Assembly (NCBI GenBank): GCA_044226485.1
Contig: JBGAGY010000002.1
Location: 310,001-374,000, forward strand
Direction: 5' to 3'
Origin: UBA6663 sp044226485
Lineage (GTDB): Bacteria > Chloroflexota > Anaerolineae > Anaerolineales > UBA6663
DNA length: 64,000 nt
Shown here in pieces: positions 26,497 to 34,957 of the stretch. The notes beneath the pieces were generated by a model that saw nothing but the letters and a program-made list of their open reading frames with translations, was not told where the DNA came from and did no database searches. The translations under genes and the position numbers were made by a program. Numbering within the stretch: position 1 is the first letter of the stretch; every line of letters starts with the position of its first letter.

Positions 26497-27516
26497 ATGA
26501 CTTTGGCGAATCGGACCGCTCTCGAGCGGCTCCCGAAAATCGATCTTCATCGCCACCTCGAAGGCTCACTGCGTCTGACCACGCTGGCCGAGATCGCGGC
26601 GCGCTATCGACTCGACCTCCCGCGTGAGGCGCAGACCCTGCGGCCGCTCGTGCAGATGACGCCATCGGATCCGCACACTCCGCGCGCCTTCCTTGACAAG
26701 TTCAACGTGCTGCGACGGTTTTATCTGTCGCCGGGCATCATCCGTCGACTGGCTTTCGAGGCCGTCGAAGATGCGGCGCGCGACGGCGTACGCTACCTCG
26801 AACTTCGCTTCACACCCGCCGCCCTGGCGCGCACTCAGGGCTTCTCATTGCGCGATGTCATGAGTTGGGTGTCGGCTGGCGCTGAAGATGCTCGACGACA
26901 GTATCCAGAGATCGAGCTGACGCTGATCGCCAGCGTCAATCGGCATGAACCTGTCGAACTGGCCGAGCAGGTGGTCGCGCTCGCGACGGATCGTCAGCGC
27001 GACATCGCGGCCATCGACCTGGCCGGTGACGAAGCCAACTATCCGGCCGAGCCCTTCGCGGGCCTTTTCGCCGAAGCGCGTCGCTCGGGTCTTGGAGTAA
27101 CCTCCCACGCGGGTGAATGGTCCGGCGCGTCGTCGGTCCGACATGCGATCGAACGCCTGGGCGTGCGACGCATCGGCCATGGCGTACGCGTGATCGAGGA
27201 TCCGGCCGTGGTGGCGCTGGCGCGCGAGCGCGATGTCGTGTTCGAGGTCAGCCTGACTTCGAACCTCGACACCGGCGTGGCGACGGGGCTCTCGCTGCAT
27301 CCGCTGCCGCACATGCTGGCAGCCGGCCTGCGCGTGACGCTCAACACCGACGATCCGGGCATTTCGAATTGCACCCTGACCAGTGAACTCAGTCAGGCGC
27401 TTTTACTCCCCGGCATCACCGAGGACTCTCTTCACGGCATGGCCCTTGAGGCGGTGCAGGCGGCCTTCCAGCCCGAAGTGGCGCGACACGCCATGGGCCT
27501 GCTCGAGCCGGCCTAA
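26497..27516 (+). CDS. add: Adenosine deaminase
   Basis: A 339-residue zinc TIM-barrel enzyme that converts adenosine to inosine in purine salvage. The metal-binding HRHLEG motif is near residue 15. SHAGEW, IGHGVRVIEDP and NTDDPGIS carry the remaining zinc ligands and catalytic residues. The ATG at 26497 begins MTLANRTALERLPKIDLHRH; an upstream TTG would add five residues but lies inside the promoter. There is no Shine-Dalgarno, consistent with a leaderless mRNA. Its stop overlaps the stop of the convergent anchored protein by 2 nt (27513-27516). Relatives include adenine deaminase and 6-aminodeoxyfutalosine deaminase, so substrate is probable, not certain. Confidence 0.9.
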   Translation: MTLANRTALERLPKIDLHRHLEGSLRLTTLAEIAARYRLDLPREAQTLRPLVQMTPSDPHTPRAFLDKFNVLRRFYLSPGIIRRLAFEAVEDAARDGVRYLELRFTPAALARTQGFSLRDVMSWVSAGAEDARRQYPEIELTLIASVNRHEPVELAEQVVALATDRQRDIAAIDLAGDEANYPAEPFAGLFAEARRSGLGVTSHAGEWSGASSVRHAIERLGVRRIGHGVRVIEDPAVVALARERDVVFEVSLTSNLDTGVATGLSLHPLPHMLAAGLRVTLNTDDPGISNCTLTSELSQALLLPGITEDSLHGMALEAVQAAFQPEVARHAMGLLEPA

Positions 27517-28463
27517 ACAACCGAAGATCCGAAAAGCAAAGAGCGTGGAGCGACGGATGAATGGACATTCATCCGTCGCTGTTTGACGGCCGCGCGCAGC
27601 AGGTCGCGGGCGCCGGCATCGGGCACCGAGTCGATATCGCTGTAGCTCGCACCGTCGAGCTCGAACGACACCAATCCTTCAGGTGAGCCAGCGACGCGCA
27701 GGCCGCGCCCGGCCAGCGGGCTGACCGCCGTCAGATCCTGCAACAGGTTGTCGATCTGCTGCGCGATGGTCAGCTCCGGAGCCTCGGGCACTGCGTTCAG
27801 CTGCTTGACGACCTTGTACTGCTGGAACGGGTTCATCGAGGGAAGCCGCATGGCCCCGGTCGCCGCGGGCGCCGGCGCCGGTCGCACGACCGAGATGGGC
27901 TGAGCCGGGACAGGGCCGGGCTCTCCGCTCACGGTTGGGGCGGGGCCGGCCGGCAGGGCGGCAGCGGCGCGGGTCTGGCCAAGAAAGATCAACAGGTCAC
28001 GCGTCGAGCCCAACAGGAGTCGTTGGTGTTCGGGCCGCCGGACGTCGCGAGCCGAGGCGTAAACATCCGATCCGATTCCCACCCTCAGCTGTCCGGTGGC
28101 CGGGTCGCGCAGCAGCTGCAGCGCATCGAGTGAGTAGGCCGATGATGCCGGCGCGGCGTCGGGTGTCTCCACGACGGTGTGGGAGGCCTCGGGCAGCGAT
28201 GGGGCGGCCGGGATGTCCTCAGCGGGCTGCGCCGCGGTCATCGGCGCGGCAACGTCGGGTGTCGGCAGTGTCGCGACCGACAGTGCGAGGGCGTCGGCCA
28301 TGGGCGGCGCCTCGGACGTAGTGGGGCTCAGGGCGGCCAGCTTGCGGTCCGTTTCCCTGCGCCACATCGACCAGCCAATGACGATCAGGGCAAGGCAGAG
28401 CACAAAGGCCACGCCCAGGCCGATCAGGATCGGCATCGCATTGTTGACCATCAGATCCGCCAT
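27513..28463 (-). CDS. Membrane-anchored protein of unknown function
   Basis: 316 residues. One transmembrane helix (~10-33) is followed by a charged WRRETDRK stop-transfer. An Ala/Pro/Thr-rich linker (~45-105) comes next. A small folded region follows (~110-160, LDALQLLRDPATGQLRVGIG), then a second linker and a C-terminal domain (~215-297, FQQYKVVKQLNAV, IDNLLQDLTAVSPLAGRGLRV). I do not recognise a family. The last ~20 residues (MNVHSSVAPRSLLFGSSVV) are encoded by a palindromic repeat (27549-27580), so the original stop may have been upstream. It follows mutM by 12 nt with a Shine-Dalgarno (GATGAGGAGC), so the two are co-transcribed. Confidence 0.78.
   Translation of the reverse strand: MADLMVNNAMPILIGLGVAFVLCLALIVIGWSMWRRETDRKLAALSPTTSEAPPMADALALSVATLPTPDVAAPMTAAQPAEDIPAAPSLPEASHTVVETPDAAPASSAYSLDALQLLRDPATGQLRVGIGSDVYASARDVRRPEHQRLLLGSTRDLLIFLGQTRAAAALPAGPAPTVSGEPGPVPAQPISVVRPAPAPAATGAMRLPSMNPFQQYKVVKQLNAVPEAPELTIAQQIDNLLQDLTAVSPLAGRGLRVAGSPEGLVSFELDGASYSDIDSVPDAGARDLLRAAVKQRRMNVHSSVAPRSLLFGSSVV
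27549..27580. repeat. 32-bp palindrome inside the 3' end of the anchored-protein gene
   Basis: Perfect 15-nt arms (AGCGACGGATGAATG and complement) with a GA centre. The flanking GAGCGTGGAGCGACGG resembles the family II purine arms. It encodes part of the C-terminus of the minus-strand protein (SSVAPRS) and lies 33 nt past the adenosine deaminase stop, where it could also terminate that transcript. Confidence 0.75.
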
Positions 28464-28475
28464 GGTTCGTGCTCC

Positions 28476-29369
28476 TCATCCTCGCTGCAGCACGCGTCGA
28501 GTGCGACGCGCCGCTGCAGCCACCCAATCGACGCCGGGGCCTTTCAGCGGCTGACAGACCGGGCAGAAATGCGTGCTCCGCTGCCCGACGACGATGCGCC
28601 GGATCGTGCCTGTGCAGCCGGGGCGCTGGCAGGGCCGATCAGCGCGACCATAGGCCCGCAGAACTTCCTGATACTGGCCGCCGCGATACTGCCAGTCGAT
28701 GCTGGCGCCGTTGCGGGCCAGGCCGTCCATCAACGCCTGACGCAGGCTCTTCCAGAGACCTCGCACCTCGCGCGGCGTAAGCGTGTCGCTGCGCCGCAGC
28801 GGATGCAGACCGGCCAGGTGCAGGGCCTCATCCGCATAGATGTTGCCAACGCCTGCCAGGAACGTCTGATCGAGCAGCAGCGGCTTCAGCGCTCGCTGCC
28901 TCGCCTTCAGGCGCTCAGCCAACACGGCCGGCGTGAACGACTCATCGAGCGGCTCCGGACCCAGGTCACCGAGCACCTCGTCTGTCTCGAGCACGACCCA
29001 GATCTTGCCGAACTTGCGCGTGTCGCTGAAGCGCAGCTCGGAACCGTCTGCGAAATGGAAGACGGTGTGAGCGTGTTTGTCAGGCGGTGCATCACCGGGC
29101 ACCACCATCAGGTCGCCGCTCATCCGCAGGTGCACGAGCAGCCGATCCCGCGTCAGGCCGATCACGATGACCTTGCCGCGCCGGCCGACGGACTGAACCT
29201 GCTGCCCCCGCAGCCGGTCTTCGATCTCATGCGCCGCCGGCCTCGCGATCTGGCGCGGCCAGCGAACGGTCACGCGCTCGATCACGCGCCCCAAGATCGA
29301 TGGCCCGCGTCCTGCCGAACCATCCCTCAACTCCCGTGCGACAGTGTCGACTTCAGGCAATTCAGGCAT
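28476..29369 (-). CDS. mutM: Formamidopyrimidine-DNA glycosylase
   Basis: A 297-residue bifunctional glycosylase/AP lyase that removes 8-oxoguanine and FapyG. The mature N-terminus PELPEVDTVARE supplies catalytic Pro1 and Glu2 after Met removal. The helix-two-turn-helix contains DQTFLAGVGNIYADEALH. The C-terminal zinc finger has four cysteines (CQRPGC, then CPVC). The start is unambiguous because Pro must be residue 2. There is no Shine-Dalgarno; TATAAT lies 6 nt upstream, so the mRNA is probably leaderless. It is followed at 12 nt by the anchored unknown protein. Length is slightly above the usual ~270-290. Confidence 0.96.
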   Translation of the reverse strand: MPELPEVDTVARELRDGSAGRGPSILGRVIERVTVRWPRQIARPAAHEIEDRLRGQQVQSVGRRGKVIVIGLTRDRLLVHLRMSGDLMVVPGDAPPDKHAHTVFHFADGSELRFSDTRKFGKIWVVLETDEVLGDLGPEPLDESFTPAVLAERLKARQRALKPLLLDQTFLAGVGNIYADEALHLAGLHPLRRSDTLTPREVRGLWKSLRQALMDGLARNGASIDWQYRGGQYQEVLRAYGRADRPCQRPGCTGTIRRIVVGQRSTHFCPVCQPLKGPGVDWVAAAARRTRRVLQRG

Positions 29370-29375
29370 GGCGAG

Positions 29376-29381
29376 ATTATA
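29376..29381 (-). promoter_or_regulatory. -10 box 6 nt before mutM start
   Basis: TATAAT on the minus strand, separated from the ATG by six bases. No Shine-Dalgarno and no clear -35. This fixes a leaderless start for a gene whose initiation codon is independently known from its catalytic Pro2. Confidence 0.6.
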
Positions 29382-29478
29382 GGCGCGGGCCTCGCCGATG
29401 ACTGTTTTATGTCCTCAGTCTATCGGCGCCGGCCGCCAGACGGCCGAAAATCCGCATAAAGGGTTGCAAAAAAAGTGC

Positions 29479-29622
29479 CGGGGCGAAGGGCGAAGGGCGA
29501 AGGGCTATACAAACATCTCTCCCCGCTCCCGGCTCCCCACTAACCGCTCCTCGCTCCTCACTCCTCGCGCTTCGCGCTTCGCTCCTCGCCCCTCGCGCTT
29601 CGCCCCTCGATTTTCGCTCTCC
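29479..29622. repeat. Purine/pyrimidine repeat, family II, between mutM and MFS gene
   Basis: A short purine arm of GGGCGAA hexamers (29479-29505) is followed after a unique spacer by a long pyrimidine arm (29519-29622) built of CTCCTCGC/CTTCGC units. The arms are unequal, as if the right arm had expanded. It lies between the divergent mutM and MFS genes; a TATGCT box at 29629 could serve the MFS gene. Confidence 0.75.
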
Positions 29623-29647
29623 CGGGGGTATGCTTGCCTGAACTCCT

Positions 29648-30862
29648 ATGACACGCGACATCACTCTCCTCTTCACCACCCGCATCGTACGGTTGTTCGC
29701 TTACGGCTTCCTGTCGGTCGTGTTGGTGTTGTATCTGACGGAAGCTGGCCTGAGTGAGTCGCAGGCCGGGCTGCTCCTGACCTTCACGCTCGCCGGGGAT
29801 GCGGCTGTCACGCTCTGGTTGACGACCTCGGCCGATCGCTTCGGGCGGCGCCGCACGCTGATCGTCGGCGCGCTGCTGATGGTGTTGGCCGGCGTCGTGT
29901 TCCTGCTCACCCGCGACCCGATCGTGCTGGCAGTGGCCGCCATCGTGGGCGTGATCAGCCCGAGCGGCAATGAGATCGGGCCCTTCCTGTCGGTCGAACA
30001 GGCCGGCCTGACGCAACTGGTGACCGACAAGGCGCGCACGCAGACCTTCGCCTGGTACAACCTGGTCGGTTCTTTCGCGACGGCGCTCGGCGCGTTGGCC
30101 GGCGGCTGGCTTGCCCAGATCCTTCAGTCGCGGGGCTTCTCGGCGCTCGAGTCGTACCGCGCTGTGCTGATCGGCTATGCGGTGGCGGGTGGCGTGATCG
30201 GCGCCTGCTTCCTGGCGCTGTCGCCGGCGGTCGAAGCGCCGGCCGCTCAGGCCCCGGCGCGCCGGACGCTCGGCCTACACAAGTCGCGTCAGGTCGTGCT
30301 CAAGCTGTCGGCCTTCTTTGCGCTCGACGCGTTTGCCGGCGGCTTCATCGTGCAGAGCTTCATGGCGCTCTGGTTCCACACGCGCTTTGGCGTGGACACG
30401 GGCGTGATCGGCAGCATCTTCTTCGGCGCTAACGTGCTGGCCGGGATCTCGGCCCTGCTCGCCGCCGGCATCGCCCGTCGGATCGGCCTGATCAACACCA
30501 TGGTCTTCACGCACATCCCGTCGAACGTGCTGTTGATGCTTGTGCCGTTGATGCCGAACCTGCCGCTCGCGATCATCGTCCTTCTGGCTCGCTTCAGCAT
30601 CTCGCAGATGGACGTGCCCACGCGTCAGTCGTACACCATGGCCGTGGTCGATCCCGACGAACGCTCCGCCGCCGCGGGCGTCACCGCCATCGCGCGGTCG
30701 GTCGGAGCCTCGCTCTCGCCGTCGCTGGCCGGTTTGATGCTCGGCGTGCCTGCCCTGTTCAGCCTCCCGATATTCCTGTGCGGCGGCCTCAAGATCGTCT
30801 ACGACCTGGCGCTCTGGCGCGAGTTCCGGCGAGTTAAACCACCTGAGGAACGAGGAGCGTAG
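29648..30862 (+). CDS. Major facilitator superfamily transporter
   Basis: A 404-residue inner-membrane carrier with about twelve transmembrane segments. The cytoplasmic loop 2-3 motif is visible in TTSADRFGRRRTLI, characteristic of MFS drug/metabolite exporters. The C-terminal half has ARRIGLINTMVFTH and SISQMDVPTRQSYTMAVVDP. The substrate cannot be deduced. The last codons (EERGA then TAG) lie in the left arm of a family II palindrome (30847-30902) and use the same reading frame as the repeat inserted in dnaE. The start ATG has no clear Shine-Dalgarno and only a short possible leader after TATGCT. Confidence 0.9.
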   Translation: MTRDITLLFTTRIVRLFAYGFLSVVLVLYLTEAGLSESQAGLLLTFTLAGDAAVTLWLTTSADRFGRRRTLIVGALLMVLAGVVFLLTRDPIVLAVAAIVGVISPSGNEIGPFLSVEQAGLTQLVTDKARTQTFAWYNLVGSFATALGALAGGWLAQILQSRGFSALESYRAVLIGYAVAGGVIGACFLALSPAVEAPAAQAPARRTLGLHKSRQVVLKLSAFFALDAFAGGFIVQSFMALWFHTRFGVDTGVIGSIFFGANVLAGISALLAAGIARRIGLINTMVFTHIPSNVLLMLVPLMPNLPLAIIVLLARFSISQMDVPTRQSYTMAVVDPDERSAAAGVTAIARSVGASLSPSLAGLMLGVPALFSLPIFLCGGLKIVYDLALWREFRRVKPPEERGA

Positions 30863-30902
30863 GGCGAATAGCGCGGTAGCGTTCGCCCCTCGCCCCTCGT
30901 TC
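30847..30902. repeat. Family II palindrome joining two convergent stop codons
   Basis: GAACGAGGAGCGTAGGGCGAA (one copy of the left arm, 30847-30867, of which GAACGAGGAGCG is the diagnostic part) pairs with 30882-30902 with two mismatches. The loop holds CGCGGTAGCGTT, which occurs inverted in the copy at 34176-34239. The arm encodes the MFS C-terminus and stop; the other end touches the stop of the decarboxylase gene. Probable bidirectional terminator. Confidence 0.85.
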
Positions 30903-32371
30903 TATGCCCTCGTTGTGACCCGCAACGTTCGAAGTAAGGGGTCTTCCGGCCCGACGAGGCGGACGCCGTGGGCGATCTGGGCGCGCAGGAAGGCGACGTG
31001 CTCGGCGGCGATGAGTTCGCCGGGCAGCAGCAGCGGGATGCCAGGGGGATACGGCATCACCTGCTCGCCGCAGATGCGACCGATGGCTTCGGCCAACGGC
31101 ACAGCGGTTGTCGGGGCGCCGAAGGCCTGGCGCGGGGTCAGGGCCATGGTCGGGATGGGCGGCACGTCGATGGTGTCGAGTTCGCGCGTGGCGGAGGCTT
31201 CGCGCGGCCTCGCCGCCTGCGCCAACGCGACCAGCAAGGCATCGATCGACTCGTCATCGTCAGCCACCGTGATCGAACACACCACGTGAGCGGGATCCGC
31301 GAACTCGACGTCGAGGCGGCTCTGCGCCCGCAAACGGGCCTGGAGCTGGGTGCCGGTCAGGCCGCTGCCGCGTGTGTCGATCACGAGCTTCGAGGGATCG
31401 TGGGCCGCGATGCCGTGCTCGGCGTCGATCAACTCAGGGCCGTAGCAGTCGAGGCCGGGGATCGATCGAATCGACTCTCTCGCGCGAGCCGCCAGCGCAA
31501 TGACGCGGCCCAACAGTCGTCGGCCATCCAGCGCCATCTGGCGGCGGACCACGTCGAGCGAGCCGGTCAGCAGCACGCTCGGCGACGATGATTGCAGCAA
31601 CGCCAGCGCCTGCGTCAACACGGTTGGGGCAACTCGAACGCCGGTCACGTGCAGCCAGGCCGCCTGGGTGAACGCGCCGAGCGTCTTGTGCGGGCTCTGA
31701 ACGACGACGTCAGCACCATGTTGAACCGCCGAACGCGGCAGCAGCGGATGGAAGCCGAGGTGCGCGCCGTGCGCCTCGTCGACCAGCAGCGGCAGACTTC
31801 GTTCATGCGCGAGGGCGACGAGTCCTGGCACATCGGGCAGGTAGCCGTAGTAGTTGATACCCGTGATGTGTATCGCTGCCGCATCGGGGTGTGCTGACAG
31901 GGCCTCGGCCGCGGCGCCCGTGGTCACGGCCAGCGGCAGCCCGGTGCGCGGATGCACGCTGGCCGGCACATAGATCGGGTGAGCACCCGAGAGGATAAGG
32001 CCCGCGTACACCGATCGATGCGAGGCGCGTGACACGATCACCTTATCGCCTTCACGCGCCGCAGCGAGCAGCATCGCCTGATTGCCGACTGTGGCCCCGT
32101 TGACGAGGAAATGGGTCGTGTCAGCGCCGACAAGTTCGGCCGCCAAAGCCATGGCTTCGGTCAGGGCCGGCCCGGGCGAGTGCAGGTAATCGACCGTCGG
32201 GCTGCATTCGTTCAGGTCCGCGCGTGCCCACTCAGGTCCGAGGTATTCGACGAGATCCGGCAGCAGATCCGCCCGAAACTTGTGTCCGGGCATGTGAAAC
32301 GATAGTGCGGCGAAGGCCTTCTCGGCCAGCAAAGCTTCGAAGAACGGCGCGCGGGTCTGGTCCAGGGTCAT
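30902..32371 (-). CDS. Orn/Lys/Arg decarboxylase family PLP enzyme
   Basis: A 489-residue fold-type I PLP enzyme. It shows FHMPGHKFR near the N-terminus, LVDEAHGAHLGFHP (PLP-pyridine Asp) and VVQSPHKTLGAFTQ with the Schiff-base Lys. The C-terminal decarboxylase domain has VMPYPPGIPLLLPGE. It probably decarboxylates arginine, lysine or ornithine to make polyamines; it lacks the N-terminal wing domain of the inducible E. coli enzymes, like the shorter SpeA/YaaO type. The ATG at 32371 is chosen because TATCAT lies exactly 6 nt upstream and the family N-terminus begins there. The longer upstream frame runs into a palindromic repeat. Confidence 0.92.
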   Translation of the reverse strand: MTLDQTRAPFFEALLAEKAFAALSFHMPGHKFRADLLPDLVEYLGPEWARADLNECSPTVDYLHSPGPALTEAMALAAELVGADTTHFLVNGATVGNQAMLLAAAREGDKVIVSRASHRSVYAGLILSGAHPIYVPASVHPRTGLPLAVTTGAAAEALSAHPDAAAIHITGINYYGYLPDVPGLVALAHERSLPLLVDEAHGAHLGFHPLLPRSAVQHGADVVVQSPHKTLGAFTQAAWLHVTGVRVAPTVLTQALALLQSSSPSVLLTGSLDVVRRQMALDGRRLLGRVIALAARARESIRSIPGLDCYGPELIDAEHGIAAHDPSKLVIDTRGSGLTGTQLQARLRAQSRLDVEFADPAHVVCSITVADDDESIDALLVALAQAARPREASATRELDTIDVPPIPTMALTPRQAFGAPTTAVPLAEAIGRICGEQVMPYPPGIPLLLPGELIAAEHVAFLRAQIAHGVRLVGPEDPLLRTLRVTTRA

Positions 32372-32377
32372 GCCTGC

Positions 32378-32383
32378 ATGATA
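32378..32383 (-). promoter_or_regulatory. -10 box 6 nt before decarboxylase start
   Basis: TATCAT on the minus strand followed by GCAGGC and ATG. No proper Shine-Dalgarno spacing and no -35; a leaderless start is likely. Confidence 0.5.
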
Positions 32384-32399
32384 AAGCAGACCGGATGGA

Positions 32400-32497
32400 A
32401 GCCACGAATTTCGCAAGTTGCGCGAAGCCAGCATCGAACACAACCCGCCTTGTCCACGCTTCGGGCTCATTCGGTTCGATTCGCGAGAGTCGTGGCT
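32400..32497. repeat. Palindromic repeat, family IV-like (CCACGAATTTCGC type)
   Basis: AGCCACGA (32400-32407) and TCGTGGCT (32490-32497) form the outer arms, with TCGC/GCGA pairing inside after 3-nt interruptions. The 70-nt centre is unique. It occupies the gap between the decarboxylase start and the stop of the upstream DUF4173 gene. Confidence 0.65.
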
Positions 32498-32503
32498 CAG
32501 AAC

Positions 32504-34078
32504 TCAGTCCCGGCTCAATGCGCTCAGCGCCTCCTGACGCGCCCAGGACCAGGACCAGAAGCCATCGGCTTTCCAGGTGGCTTCGAGCGCGACGCGGCGG
32601 TCGGCGAGGGTCTGCTGCGCCTCGGCGCGCACGTCCGGATCGGCATGACTGAGCAACGGGATCAGTTCAGGCACGGCGTCGTCCGAGAGCGAGAGCACAT
32701 AGAGGTAATCGAAGCTGTCGCCGTAGCGACTGTCGGGTTCGTCGGGCGTGACCGTCTTGAGCAGATCGCGCTTGATGTTTTCGCGTGCGATGAGCCCATC
32801 GAGGTTGATGACGTCGAGCGTGACGATGAATCCCATCACCGCCACAAGCCCGCCGAGCGCGATCAGGCGTGGTCGATCGAGCAGCACCGTGACGGCATAG
32901 GCGACCAGCACGACCGCGAGCCAGATCATGAACACCTGCGTCAGCACGCGCAGTTCCGTGAAGCCGTAAGCCTCTTCATAGAGGCGCATGCGTGTGAACG
33001 CCGAGGCCAACAGCACGCCGGTCTGCAGGACGAGCAGGATGGCGAGCAGCTTGAAACCGAGCGACGCGTAAGTGGACTTCAAGGACGTCAATCGTTGCAG
33101 GATCAGGCCGAGGGCGAGCACGATCAGGGCGACCGCCACGAGTTCGCCGAAGCCACGGCGTGCGTAGTCGGCGTAGGTGAAGCCGGCTTCCGTGATGTTG
33201 GCCTCGCCGCCGAACAGGTAGCGGGCCTGAAAGATTCCGAACGCCAGAAACAACCCGTTGACCGAGAAGAGGATGACGGCCGCCTCGGTGAACCCGAGCA
33301 CAGACCATGTGTGTGCCTTCCCCGTATCGGCCGGCGCGGCCCGCTGCCGCAACGCCAGTGTGAGAAACCCGAGCGCCGCCCACGCCGCGAGCGCGGCGAA
33401 GACGAGGCGGGCAGTCACCAGCCCGAGGTCATCGAGCCCGAGCGCCTTGAGCACGTCGCGGACCGATTGGCCGAACGCCAGGTCTGCCACCGCCAGCAAC
33501 GCCGTCAACACGAGCACGACCGGGATTGCCAGCAAGAGGCCTCGCGCCAGTGACCAGAGCCATGGGCTGCGGCTCGTGTTTCGCGATTGCCGCGACGCAG
33601 CGAGCATGGCCTCGCCTGGTTGTAGCAGGCCGCCCTCCACCAATCCGCCCAACGCCAACGCGAGGTATCCCCCGACGCCTTGCGTGAACAGATCCGGGCG
33701 GGTGAAGACCTTCGCCAACAGAACGGTCAGGCCGATCACGGCTGAGACATTGAGGAATTGGATGAAGGGATTAGCGCGCCAGGCGACTGACGCTCCAAAG
33801 AAGAGCAGCGGCACCACCAGCCAGATACTGCGCCAGGCCGGCCTGACCCGTTCCGCGGCCGCCAGAGCGAGCAAGGCAACGATGCCCACCGCTGACAGCA
33901 CGGTCACATTGAGGCCAACGGCACGCCAGATCAAGGCGAAGGAAGCCAGCAGGCCGAGCCCGGTTGCCACAGTGGCCAGCCGCAGCGCGTCGAGCGTGAA
34001 CGGCGCTGGCGGAACGACGGGACGGGGCGTTGCCTGGCTTTGGGCCGCCTCAGGAGCAGCATCGGTGGAAAGGGTCAT
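32504..34078 (-). CDS. DUF4173-type polytopic membrane protein
   Basis: A 524-residue protein with about ten or more transmembrane helices. GFTYADYARRGFGELVAVA and FSVNGLFLAFGIFQARYLFGG match the DUF4173/DUF4153 family, whose function is unknown. About 80 C-terminal residues (AVPELIPLLSHADPDVRAEAQ) look like one HEAT-type repeat and a soluble tail. The ATG at 34078 removes an implausible upstream extension. The gene has a weak Shine-Dalgarno (GGAG) at long spacing. It is divergent from the transglutaminase-like gene across a family II palindrome. Confidence 0.85.
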   Translation of the reverse strand: MTLSTDAAPEAAQSQATPRPVVPPAPFTLDALRLATVATGLGLLASFALIWRAVGLNVTVLSAVGIVALLALAAAERVRPAWRSIWLVVPLLFFGASVAWRANPFIQFLNVSAVIGLTVLLAKVFTRPDLFTQGVGGYLALALGGLVEGGLLQPGEAMLAASRQSRNTSRSPWLWSLARGLLLAIPVVLVLTALLAVADLAFGQSVRDVLKALGLDDLGLVTARLVFAALAAWAALGFLTLALRQRAAPADTGKAHTWSVLGFTEAAVILFSVNGLFLAFGIFQARYLFGGEANITEAGFTYADYARRGFGELVAVALIVLALGLILQRLTSLKSTYASLGFKLLAILLVLQTGVLLASAFTRMRLYEEAYGFTELRVLTQVFMIWLAVVLVAYAVTVLLDRPRLIALGGLVAVMGFIVTLDVINLDGLIARENIKRDLLKTVTPDEPDSRYGDSFDYLYVLSLSDDAVPELIPLLSHADPDVRAEAQQTLADRRVALEATWKADGFWSWSWARQEALSALSRD

Positions 34079-34175
34079 GGCGATCGGTCTCCAGGAGAAT
34101 GACCCATGTTGCCTCACGCCCCACCACGGCGGCAAGCACGCGCGGATGTGGGCTCAGGCACTTGAGTGCGTGGGG

Positions 34176-34239
34176 GCGAGGAGCGAGGGGCGAGGGGCGA
34201 ACGCTACCGCGACCCTCGCCCTTCGCCCTTCGCTCCTCG
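34176..34239. repeat. Purine/pyrimidine palindrome, family II
   Basis: CGAGGAGCGAGGGGCGAGGG (from 34177) pairs imperfectly with the pyrimidine arm ending at 34239 (CCTTCGCTCCTCG). The loop contains GAACGCTACCGCG, the inverse complement of the loop of the 30847 copy, so the two are the same element in opposite orientations. It lies just upstream of TAAAAT (34242) and the transglutaminase-like gene. Confidence 0.85.
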
Positions 34240-34272
34240 ACTAAAATACGCCCCGAGGAAGGGGACCCCACC

Positions 34273-34929
34273 ATGCCCGTGCGCCGAACCGATCCGCTCG
34301 CCCATTTCGTTGCCGCCCTGACGCCTTCGGAGCGCAGGCTCTGGCGATCGCTCACCACGCCGACCAAGATCCAGACGTTCCTGGACTCGATCCCTTACAC
34401 GGGCGAAGAGCGCTATCGCTGCCCGCTGACGTTCCTGCGAGACCGAACGGGACATTGCTTCGACGGGGCGTTGTTCGCGGCGGCGGCGTTGCGCGCGATA
34501 GGCTATCCGCCCCTGTGGATCGACCTGATCCCGGGCGACGACGACGATCACATCCTGGCTCTTTTCAAACGCAACGGCTGCTGGGGCGCCGTAGCGAAGT
34601 CGAACTTCAGCGGGCTGCGCTATCGCGAGCCCGTGTATCGATCGCTGCGCGAACTGGTGATGAGCTACTTTGAGGATTACTTCAATTTGAAGGGCAAGCG
34701 CGCGTTGCGCGGCTACACCCGGCCGCTGAACCTGGCGACGTTCGACTCGATCGACTGGCTATGCTCGGACGAGCGCCTTGACGATATCGGCGTGGCGCTC
34801 GGCGAGATCAAGTCTTACAAGCTGCTGACGCAGGCGCAGGTGCGCGCGTTGACGCCCGTCGACGAGCGCTCGTTCAACGCCGCCGCCCTGGGCGCGAACC
34901 TGGCCGAGTCGTACATGCCCGCCGATTGA
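34273..34929 (+). CDS. Transglutaminase-like cysteine protein, function unknown
   Basis: 218 residues, cytoplasmic. RTGHCFDGALFAAAALRAIGY has the Cys-on-helix pattern of transglutaminase-like folds; only the first part, RTGHCFDGA (Cys ~62), need be checked. DDDDHILALFKRNGCWGAVAKSN supplies a His (~93) and an Asn/Asp-like third residue. Such proteins are peptidases or ligases, often uncharacterised. The ATG at 34273 is preceded by GAGGAAGGGGA. The longer upstream frame translates the palindromic repeat and is rejected. No operon partner. Confidence 0.78.
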   Translation: MPVRRTDPLAHFVAALTPSERRLWRSLTTPTKIQTFLDSIPYTGEERYRCPLTFLRDRTGHCFDGALFAAAALRAIGYPPLWIDLIPGDDDDHILALFKRNGCWGAVAKSNFSGLRYREPVYRSLRELVMSYFEDYFNLKGKRALRGYTRPLNLATFDSIDWLCSDERLDDIGVALGEIKSYKLLTQAQVRALTPVDERSFNAAALGANLAESYMPAD

Positions 34930-34957
34930 TCGCGGGCGCGCTCACGATCCGAGTGGC

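Noticed and set aside
34030..34272. N-terminal extension of the transglutaminase-like protein
   Set aside because: It translates the family II palindrome; a good ribosome-binding site is present only at the internal ATG 34273.
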